The notes under the pieces were generated by a model. It was not told the origin of the DNA, searched no databases, and worked only from the letters and a program-made list of their open reading frames with translations. The position numbers and the translations under genes were made by a program. 64,000 nt of DNA, taken from Parachlamydiales bacterium (GTDB taxonomy: Bacteria; Chlamydiota; Chlamydiia; Chlamydiales; SM23-39). This document shows positions 1 through 5,936 of this stretch, one piece after another. Position 1 is the first letter of the stretch; each line of letters begins with the position of its first letter. The stretch is taken from NCBI GenBank assembly GCA_019694475.1, contig JAIBBX010000002.1, positions 1-64,000 of the forward strand. The letters are read 5' to 3'.

Positions 1-817
1 AACGGAGTTTTTTCCCAGCTCTTATCCTTTCTCGGATGTTCTTCAAGTCTTCCATCACAATCGTGGTGCAGCCGTTTCTTTGAGCTTCCAGAATGATCTG
101 CTTGGAAATGCAGTGATTGACGCATTTGACGTGACGCTCCTCTCGGCCGGAGATTTTCCTCAATCGTTGTTTAGCAGACTGAGAACCGTTGCTTTGAAGA
201 CGTCCACGCATTCCCAAAAATCGATCTCTATGCGCTCTCAAGAGCCCTCCTCCAAACAGCTTCCCTGTGGAGGTTGCGGCCAAAACATTTTCTCCCAGAT
301 CCAACCCCATCGCGCGACCAGCCTGCATCGGCAAGACATCGGGAAGGTCCAGAACCACGTGAAAAAACCACCGCTTTCCTTTACGAACAAGTTCTGCTTC
401 TTTGAGGACTCCAACATCGAGAAAACCTTGGTGGTATTGGCTGATTTCCAAAGGGACACGGATCCTTCCACTCAAGGTAAACAAGGAAAGCACATTCTCT
501 TTCAAAGAGTAGGTTCTCTTGTCAAAGTGGACAGAACACCCCCTTTTAAACAGAATCTGATTAGGCCTTTTAAGAGCCTTCAAGCAGGCTGCGGTTTTCG
601 CAATCACATTACAACTCATCTGAGAACCCAGCCTTGGCAGAGTTTGTCTCAAATCCCGATAGCACAGATGGTGCAGACGGATCCGGTTACGCTCTTTTTC
701 AAGAGCAGCTACTGTTGCAACTTGGTTGCAGCCTTTTGCGAATATCTCTTGCAATTCGCAAAGAGCTTCACTTTGCTGATCGGATATGTTAAGTTTGATC
801 GCGATAGTTCTTTTCAC
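1..817 (-). CDS. tnpB: TnpB/OrfB-type transposase (IS200/IS605 group), 3' end cut by window edge
   Basis: Reading the minus strand from a GTG at 817 gives an open frame to base 1 (272 residues, no stop), so the gene continues past the window. The protein has the TnpB layout: an N-terminal helical part (about 1-90), a beta-rich middle, then RuvC-like motifs. These are GLDLGEN (Asp173, RuvC-I) and IVMEDLKNIRERI (Glu256, RuvC-II), with the usual basic SAKQRLRKISGREERH stretch between. The zinc finger and the last RuvC aspartate would lie beyond the edge. TnpB proteins are RNA-guided nucleases of IS605-type elements. A plus-strand open frame at 80-919 is its antisense shadow. No SD is obvious before the GTG; the start was chosen because KRTIAIKLNISDQQ is a typical TnpB beginning. 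Confidence 0.85.
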   Translation of the reverse strand, partial: MKRTIAIKLNISDQQSEALCELQEIFAKGCNQVATVAALEKERNRIRLHHLCYRDLRQTLPRLGSQMSCNVIAKTAACLKALKRPNQILFKRGCSVHFDKRTYSLKENVLSLFTLSGRIRVPLEISQYHQGFLDVGVLKEAELVRKGKRWFFHVVLDLPDVLPMQAGRAMGLDLGENVLAATSTGKLFGGGLLRAHRDRFLGMRGRLQSNGSQSAKQRLRKISGREERHVKCVNHCISKQIILEAQRNGCTTIVMEDLKNIRERIRAGKKLR

Positions 818-865
818 AAGAAAAAGTTTACATTGCAGAAGTGTATTAATTCAATATTTAGGGAG

Positions 866-907
866 CGGCAATTCCTCCAAGCCCTGAAGGGCTTGGTTTC
901 CTTGCCG
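866..907. repeat. Imperfect hairpin at the putative left end of the TnpB element
   Basis: CGGCAA (866-871) pairs with TTGCCG (902-907), and inside it CCAAGCCC (877-884) pairs with GGGCTTGG (889-896) around a TGAA loop; a 5x5 internal loop separates the stems. IS200/IS605 elements carry subterminal hairpins instead of inverted terminal repeats, and this one lies upstream of tnpB where the left end is expected. It ends 8 bases before the ATPase start codon. A role as a bidirectional terminator cannot be excluded, although no T-run follows. Confidence 0.6.
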
Positions 908-915
908 TCAATAAG

Positions 916-2793
916 ATGAAAACACCCTACCTCTTCGACGAATTCTTCTCTTCCGGCCAAGAAGAGAGCATTAGTCCATTTCTCACTCCCTCTTCAAGAA
1001 AATGGGGGAAAAATCTCCACCTCCGAAGCGCTCTTTGCTCAAGCCTTCTGCTCGCGATCGCCTTTGCATTTTCCTTCACCTCCCCTCCCCTTTCCCATCT
1101 TCTTCTAATCCTCGTCTATTTTCTTTCCGGGATTCCGGCGCTCATCGCCTCTCTCAACGACCTAAAAAATCTCGAAATCAATATCGACGTACTCATGACT
1201 CTTGCCGCATTTTTGGCCCTCGCCATCGACAGCGGTTTAGAGGGAGCTCTCCTTCTCGTTCTTTTTGAACTATCGCATGGGATGGAAGACACCGTTTCAA
1301 CAAAAGCAAAATCGGCCCTCCACAATCTCAACCACATTGCTCCCAAATTCGCTCACATGATCGATCGAGAAGGGATGCAGTATGAAAAATCGGTAAGAGA
1401 AATCCAAGTCGGCGAAAAAGTCCTCGTGAAACATGGCGAAATCGTCCCGCTCGATGGCATCGTGGTCGAAGGAATTTCTTCCGTCAATCTCGTCCACCTC
1501 ACAGGCGAAAGCGTGCCTGTCACAAAATCTGTCGGAGAAAATGTGCCAGCAGGAGCCAAAAATTTAGAAGCAGCGCTTGTGATTGAAGTCAACCGGACGA
1601 GTTCCGATTCAACGCTTGCCCGGATCATCCAGCTCATCACCGAAGCGCAAAGCGCAAAACCGCGGCTGCAGCGCTGGCTCGACCAATTCGGCAAACACTA
1701 TGCGACAGCGATCATCGCGCTCACTTTCTTATTTGCCTTAGGGCTTCCCCTTTTGGGTCAGATGAGCTATTTCGGCCATGAAGGATCGATCTATCGAGCC
1801 CTCGCCTTTCTCATCGCTGCATCGCCATGCGCGCTCATTATCGCAACGCCTACAGCTTATCTCAGCGCGATCAGCGCCTCTGCCCGCAAAGGGATTTTAC
1901 TCAAAGGCGGCATCACGCTTGATGCGCTCGCCAGCTGCTCTATCGTCGCCTTCGACAAAACAGGCACGCTGACCACAGGCGAGCTCGAATGCACATCGGG
2001 AGAATGCTCTGATAAAGCATTATCGGTAGCCTACGGATTGGAGAGGCAAGTGACTCACCCGATTGCCACAGCCATCTGCAAACTAGCGCAAAACAGAGGT
2101 CTTCAGCCCGCTGCGATCACCGATTTCAAGGTGATCCCGGGAAAAGGAGTAGAAGGCATCGTAGAAGGAAGACGGGTGGCCATCGGCAAACCCGATTGGG
2201 TTGGCATTCAGGTTCAAAAAGAGGGCGTTTTGGCAGCCATGCTTTTCGAAGATAAAATAACTCTCTTCCGCTTTAACGATCAGGTCCGCACAGAGGCATC
2301 TAAATTGATCAAAAACTTGCCGCTTCGTCCCGTCATGCTCACAGGAGATCACTCGCAAAGCGCAAAAACCGTTGCAGAAATGCTTGGCATTTCTGAAGTT
2401 TATGCCAATTTGCGCCCCGAAGACAAACTCGACAAAGTGGCCGAATTATCTGAAGCAGGCGGCCTTGCCATGGTAGGCGATGGAATCAATGATGCGCCAG
2501 CGCTTGCCCGAGCAACTGTGGGCATTTCAATGGGCCGCATTGGCAGCGCAACCGCCGTCGACGCCTCCGATGTCGTTCTTCTCAATGATGACCTGCACCT
2601 TCTTTCTTGGCTCTTTAAAAAGTCGAAAAAAACGCAGGCGATTGTGAAACAAAATCTCACTCTTGCCCTTGGAGTCATCGTTCTCGCAACCACGCCCGCC
2701 CTGCTCGGCCTGGTTCCTCTTTGGCTCGCTGTTATCCTCCACGAAGGCGGCACAGTCCTCGTAGGCTTGAACAGTCTGCGGCTCCTCAAATAA
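916..2793 (+). CDS. P1B-type heavy-metal translocating ATPase (SPC / P1B-4 type)
   Basis: A membrane pump that uses ATP to export a divalent transition metal. No N-terminal HMA metal-binding domain is present. Visible motifs are TGES (about 196-199, actuator), SPC in the metal-site helix (303-305), DKTGT (phosphorylated Asp347), a P-domain GDGIND and the C-terminal HEGGT...N..R motif. The SPC plus HEGGT combination is that of the P1B-4 subgroup (cobalt/zinc/iron export) rather than copper pumps (CPC). Chlamydia trachomatis has one comparable ATPase (CT727). The gene begins immediately after the hairpin at 866-907 and has no clear SD, so its native promoter may have been displaced by the transposon. 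A decayed copy of its last codons lies at 4008-4106. Confidence 0.93.
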   Translation: MKTPYLFDEFFSSGQEESISPFLTPSSRKWGKNLHLRSALCSSLLLAIAFAFSFTSPPLSHLLLILVYFLSGIPALIASLNDLKNLEINIDVLMTLAAFLALAIDSGLEGALLLVLFELSHGMEDTVSTKAKSALHNLNHIAPKFAHMIDREGMQYEKSVREIQVGEKVLVKHGEIVPLDGIVVEGISSVNLVHLTGESVPVTKSVGENVPAGAKNLEAALVIEVNRTSSDSTLARIIQLITEAQSAKPRLQRWLDQFGKHYATAIIALTFLFALGLPLLGQMSYFGHEGSIYRALAFLIAASPCALIIATPTAYLSAISASARKGILLKGGITLDALASCSIVAFDKTGTLTTGELECTSGECSDKALSVAYGLERQVTHPIATAICKLAQNRGLQPAAITDFKVIPGKGVEGIVEGRRVAIGKPDWVGIQVQKEGVLAAMLFEDKITLFRFNDQVRTEASKLIKNLPLRPVMLTGDHSQSAKTVAEMLGISEVYANLRPEDKLDKVAELSEAGGLAMVGDGINDAPALARATVGISMGRIGSATAVDASDVVLLNDDLHLLSWLFKKSKKTQAIVKQNLTLALGVIVLATTPALLGLVPLWLAVILHEGGTVLVGLNSLRLLK

Positions 2794-2825
2794 ATAGACT
2801 CGCTAAGAATTTTTGGAACGATCTT

Positions 2826-3620
2826 TTAATTTTGATAAAGCTTATCAATAGTGACTGTCAGGAAATCGCGCCCTTGATAAATTGACTTGATTCGTTCTCT
2901 TTCTTCTTTATAAAACTTGATTAATTTCTGGCTTTCATTTTCTTCGATGATAGAAAAAATAGGGATTCGAAATGGTTTGTTGTTAAGGACACACTCTGCT
3001 TTTAATCTCGGATCATTGTTTTCAGAAGGCCCTAATGATTTACGGCATTCATTGTAAAATTTGCTTGCATTTGCATATCCGTAGCCAAATAAAATTCCTT
3101 GGGCTTTATGATCGAGTAAAAGCGTATGCCAAAATGATGTTTTGCCTTTGCTAAAGGCTATAACTTCTTGCTCTGGATCAAAATCTTTACCCACAATCTG
3201 TTTAAAATCGTCATAATATTTCAACAAAGTCTCAACGACTGCTTTTTTGTTCATAAAAACACAATAATGACATCCATTTAGATCGATTTCTTTTAAAATA
3301 AAACGTGAAGACTTCTTCATCCTCGTTTTCCATATATTCCAACCTTCTTCAAATTTGCGTTCTATCCCCCCTTGAATAGTCTCTATTTCTGGATGTTCTT
3401 GTAGATATATTCTCACTTTCTCGAAGTCCTCGTTAGAAATAAGATCTTCTATCGTGATGGGTTTAGAGCCAAACAATGTGTAAGCACCACCATGCTCCAA
3501 TAGTAATTCTTCAAAAAATCCAGTCACTTTTTCCGTTTCATCAGCGGAAAAAGAAAGATGACGATCACAACTTGATATAAAGATTGACAGGAAACATATG
3601 TTTTTGAGAATTTTATACAA
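2826..3620 (-). CDS. Putative lipoprotein of unknown function
   Basis: I do not recognise the family. The frame is open from an ATG at 3689, but that start would overlap the divergent gene at 3652. A TTG at 3620, preceded by AGG, gives a compact leader MYKILKNICFLSIFISSC with a lipobox-like Cys, so I prefer it (264 aa). The mature part is rich in Lys, Glu and aromatic residues and shows no enzyme motif I can name; a segment around 'NGCHYCVF' contains the only close Cys pair. It converges on the metal ATPase gene with about 30 bases between their ends. An outer-membrane or periplasmic location is inferred only from the leader. Confidence 0.6.
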   Translation of the reverse strand: MYKILKNICFLSIFISSCDRHLSFSADETEKVTGFFEELLLEHGGAYTLFGSKPITIEDLISNEDFEKVRIYLQEHPEIETIQGGIERKFEEGWNIWKTRMKKSSRFILKEIDLNGCHYCVFMNKKAVVETLLKYYDDFKQIVGKDFDPEQEVIAFSKGKTSFWHTLLLDHKAQGILFGYGYANASKFYNECRKSLGPSENNDPRLKAECVLNNKPFRIPIFSIIEENESQKLIKFYKEERERIKSIYQGRDFLTVTIDKLYQN

Positions 3621-3651
3621 ATTTTTTAGCAACCTAAAATGAAGGGATCTT

Positions 3652-4005
3652 ATGAAAGCATTTTTGTTGTTTGTCACTTTAATTACCATTTATTGCGAGG
3701 CTTACAATGATTCAAAAGTTAGCAAAAATAATCCATCATGCATCAGAGAATGTCAAGAAAATCGAGTCTATCTAAATCCTCAGAATATTATGATCTCGGA
3801 CGAAGGGATTTTTCTGATTGATGATGCGAACCAAAAAATTCCATTATTATTGCTGTGCAGTGACATCCAAGGGATTTATACATTGTACGAAACAATCGGT
3901 TCGGATCTCGCTGTAGCTGCATATCCAGTTTGGTGTCGAACCTGTATGGCATGGAGGGTCATAGGACCTGGAGGAGTTTGCAGCAAATGCGGTAACATTC
4001 CTTAA
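3652..4005 (+). CDS. Small exported protein with C-terminal CxxC...CxxC motif
   Basis: 117 residues. The first 18 (MKAFLLFVTLITIYCEA) look like a signal peptide. The C-terminal 25 hold CRTCMAW...CSKCG, four cysteines spaced like a zinc ribbon, and a further Cys pair (CIREC) lies near residue 30. An SD-like GAAGGGAT precedes the ATG. It is divergent from the lipoprotein gene, and their start regions nearly touch. Function unknown; the motif could bind metal or form disulfides if exported. Confidence 0.6.
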   Translation: MKAFLLFVTLITIYCEAYNDSKVSKNNPSCIRECQENRVYLNPQNIMISDEGIFLIDDANQKIPLLLLCSDIQGIYTLYETIGSDLAVAAYPVWCRTCMAWRVIGPGGVCSKCGNIP

Positions 4006-4007
4006 GC

Positions 4008-4106
4008 AACTATCTCACTCTCGCCCTCGGAGTGATCATGTACGAAGACAGCACTGTTCTTGTAGATTTGAACAGGAGCAGTATGCAACCAATGGGTTGG
4101 ATTTAG
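4008..4106 (+). pseudogene. Decayed duplicate of the C-terminus of the metal ATPase
   Basis: One frame reads NYLTLALGVI, then after an internal loss of about 20 codons EDSTVLVDLNRSS, then MQPMGWI and a stop. The intact ATPase ends NLTLALGVI...HEGGTVLVGLNSLRLL, and the nucleotide match is direct (ctcactctcgccctcggagt against ctcactcttgcccttggagt). This is a relic of a second ATPase copy, or of a duplication whose middle is now occupied by the two exported-protein genes. Confidence 0.75.
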
Positions 4107-4159
4107 GCATTGCCTGGAAGTTCTCCTCTTTTTTCTTATCTTTAGAGACTGCTCCGCTA

Positions 4160-4343
4160 CTTATTAACCCGAGCCTCAAATAGGTGGCAGCCTGCTTGCT
4201 GCGGCTTAGCCAAATCGATTTTCTTCGTCGCCCTTTGCCTTTGGGAATGGTGCCTCTCATTCAGAACGAGGGCAAAGCCCTCTTCAATTTGGCGTTGCCT
4301 CGCTGGCGCATACTGTCACCTATTTGAGGCTCGGGTTAATAAG
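4160..4343. mobile_element. MITE-like element, copy 1
   Basis: Terminal inverted repeats of 31 bases (4160-4190 and 4313-4343) match at 30 positions. The interior has no coding potential. The same element occurs at 35361-35538 in inverted orientation; measured from ATTAA to TTAAT both copies are exactly 178 bases, and both contain GCCTCGCTGGCGCATA near one end and GCTTGCTGCGGCTT near the other. The right repeat runs into the 3' end of the DUF4143-type ATPase gene and provides its last codons and stop. No transposase of matching type is visible in the window. Confidence 0.85.
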
Positions 4344-5486
4344 GGGGTGATTTGGATCTACTCTAAGAAGAAAGTCTTCCACGGGCATGCAAAGGATCTC
4401 CTTTTTTTTATAACTCGTTTTACCCCTATAAAGAAGGATCGGAGTGCATTCGGGATAATCTTCTTTGAATGCCTCCAGACTATTCAAATCTTGAGGGTGA
4501 ATTGTTTCTCCATGTTTGACTTCAATGGCTAGTAATGTATTTGGGCCATAAACAATGAAGTCTACTTCTAACCTGGAACGGGTGCGCCAAAAAGCTAACT
4601 CATAGATCTCCGTTTGCGCTTCGACCCAAGATTTTAAGTGCTGGCAAACTAAACCTTCTAAAGCAGCGCCTTGGATTTCTTGCGGAACATCCAATGGACG
4701 TAAGGGTCTCAATGATCGATAAACTCCAGCGTCAAACAAATAGAATTTTGGTCTTTCACCTAAAGCTCTCTTTGCTCTCTTTGTAAATGGAGATAAGGTA
4801 TAGCCAAGCAATAAATCTTTTAAAATTTCAATGTAATTTTCTACAGTTTTTCTAGCTACATAACATTCCCTTGAGATATTTGAAACATTGAGTTCATAGC
4901 CATGAGAAAAACTGATTACTTCCAAAAACCGGGCAAAATCGCCAATTTGACGAACGAGTCCTTCGGCTTGAACCTCTTCTTTTAAATAGAGCCCGACATA
5001 TGTTTTGAGAACTTCTTTCGGATCTATAGATCCACGAACAAGTGGAAGAAGACCCAATTCTAACGCTTCAGTTAAATCAAAATTCTTGCCAAGTTCGGCA
5101 GCAAAAAAAGGAGGCATATGTTTAAGAATCGCTCTACCAGCTAAAAGATCAACCCCCTCTCTTCGCAATTTGCGAGCGCTAGATCCCGTTAAAATGAACT
5201 GAATCCCTCTTTTTTCTTCTATCAATGAATGAACAACGGAAAGAATGTCGGGGACTTTTTGAACTTCGTCGATGACGACCACTTTTTGATCGGGATTCGC
5301 ATCCAATACTTCCCTTAAATGTTCTGGGGTCGCACTATAGACGAGCAGTTGGTCTAACTTCAGCAAATCGACCCAAAAAGCTTCTGGAAAGTGCTGTTTT
5401 AACCAGGTCGACTTACCAGTTCCCCGAGGGCCAAACAAGAAAAAGCTCTGCTTGGGGGCCTTAAAAAATCGAGGGATAAGATGCAT
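4320..5486 (-). CDS. AAA-family ATPase with C-terminal DUF4143 domain
   Basis: 388 residues. The N-terminal half is a P-loop ATPase: Walker A GPRGTGKST (about 19-27), Walker B VVVIDEVQK (about 69-77) and the sensor-like ILTGSSARKL. The C-terminal half contains the DUF4143 nuclease-like core: YLFDAGVYRSL, RLEVDFIV and LLAIEVKHGE, resembling a PD-(D/E)xK fold (D...E-x-K). Such proteins are common in bacteria and archaea and often spread horizontally; cellular role unknown. AGGGGAAAAT precedes the ATG. The last residues, LINPSLK and the stop, are encoded by the MITE-like repeat, so the original C-terminus has been replaced. Confidence 0.88.
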   Translation of the reverse strand: MHLIPRFFKAPKQSFFLFGPRGTGKSTWLKQHFPEAFWVDLLKLDQLLVYSATPEHLREVLDANPDQKVVVIDEVQKVPDILSVVHSLIEEKRGIQFILTGSSARKLRREGVDLLAGRAILKHMPPFFAAELGKNFDLTEALELGLLPLVRGSIDPKEVLKTYVGLYLKEEVQAEGLVRQIGDFARFLEVISFSHGYELNVSNISRECYVARKTVENYIEILKDLLLGYTLSPFTKRAKRALGERPKFYLFDAGVYRSLRPLRPLDVPQEIQGAALEGLVCQHLKSWVEAQTEIYELAFWRTRSRLEVDFIVYGPNTLLAIEVKHGETIHPQDLNSLEAFKEDYPECTPILLYRGKTSYKKKEILCMPVEDFLLRVDPNHPLINPSLK

Positions 5487-5579
5487 ATTTTCCCCTAAGT
5501 TGCCATTTTGAGTCTCATTTTGGCATAATTGGGTTAAAATCGAATTATGTTTTTATAACTAGCTCATAATGATCCCTTT

Positions 5580-5643
5580 GAACGAGCAGCTCGGCTTTAA
5601 TCTCGCTCCTTCAGGGCCGAGATTAAAGCCGAGCTGCCCGTTC
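5580..5643. repeat. Long near-perfect palindrome
   Basis: Two 26-base arms (5580-5605 and 5618-5643) differ at one position (A against C across the arms) and enclose a 12-base loop. It lies between the DUF4143-type ATPase gene and the threonine leader promoter. There is no T-run on either side, so a simple terminator is unlikely. It may be a small palindromic repeat element or a bidirectional barrier to transcription. Confidence 0.7.
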
Positions 5644-5669
5644 AACACAAAAGAGCTAAACTAAAAAAA

Positions 5670-5698
5670 TTGAATATTATATTAAATTTTGATATTAT
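5670..5698 (+). promoter_or_regulatory. Sigma-70-like promoter of the threonine leader
   Basis: TTGAAT (5670-5675), a 17-base spacer, then TATTAT (5693-5698) in an AT-rich tract. Transcription would start near 5705, about 27 bases before the leader ATG, with G-rich GGGCGGG at 5717-5723 as a possible ribosome site. Confidence 0.5.
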
Positions 5699-5731
5699 CT
5701 AATTATACGCTCATTTGGGCGGGTTAATAAT

Positions 5732-5842
5732 ATGAAACTTGCAAAGCAAAATCACGCATTTCTCTTTGTAGACAGATCCACGACAGGGTCCACTACAACC
5801 ACAACGGGAAACGTGGATGCTACATGCACGTTTTCTTGTTAA
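5732..5842 (+). CDS. thrL: Threonine-rich leader peptide of the thr operon
   Basis: A 36-codon frame: MKLAKQNHAFLFVDR, then STTGSTTTTTGNVDAT, then CTFSC. Nine of the 36 residues are Thr, five of them consecutive (residues 21-25). It ends 94 bases before thrA. In enterobacteria the thr operon is controlled by ThrL, a short peptide rich in Thr and Ile codons; here only Thr is enriched. The hairpin at 5812-5830 lies inside the last part of the frame. Naming it thrL rests on position and composition only, because no sequence homology can be claimed at this length. An alternative is an unrelated short peptide with a Cys-rich tail. Confidence 0.6.
   Translation: MKLAKQNHAFLFVDRSTTGSTTTTTGNVDATCTFSC
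5812..5840 (+). terminator. Attenuator-like hairpin within the thr leader
   Basis: CGTGGATG (5812-5819) and CATGCACG (5823-5830) pair except for one G.G mismatch, with loop CTA, followed by TTTTCTTGTT. An upstream segment ATCCACG (5776-5782), just before the Thr codons, is a perfect complement of CGTGGAT (5812-5818) and could form a competing antiterminator. The leader stop codon lies after the hairpin rather than before it, so the mechanism may differ from the enterobacterial one. Confidence 0.5.
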
Positions 5843-5936
5843 ATTTCCCACTAACCGCCCGATTCATAAAATTATAAAATAAACATCAACAACCCTCTCC
5901 CCGGCCGGTTAATGGTCTAAAAGGAGTTGTTTGTTT

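Noticed and set aside
80..919. 279-codon plus-strand open frame at the window start
   Set aside because: It is antisense to the transposase; the minus-strand product has RuvC motifs of TnpB, while the plus product has no recognisable feature.
5580..5643. Intrinsic terminator call for the long palindrome
   Set aside because: No T-run on either strand, and both neighbouring genes read away from it, so nothing needs to be terminated there.
5732..5842. Lanthipeptide-like precursor reading of the 36-aa peptide (two Cys at the end)
   Set aside because: The run of Thr codons, the hairpin and the position before thrA are better explained by an attenuator leader; no modification enzyme is nearby.
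5843..5936. Riboswitch in the thrA upstream region
   Set aside because: The 94 bases between the leader stop and thrA show no conserved aptamer pattern; the only clear structures are those in the leader.
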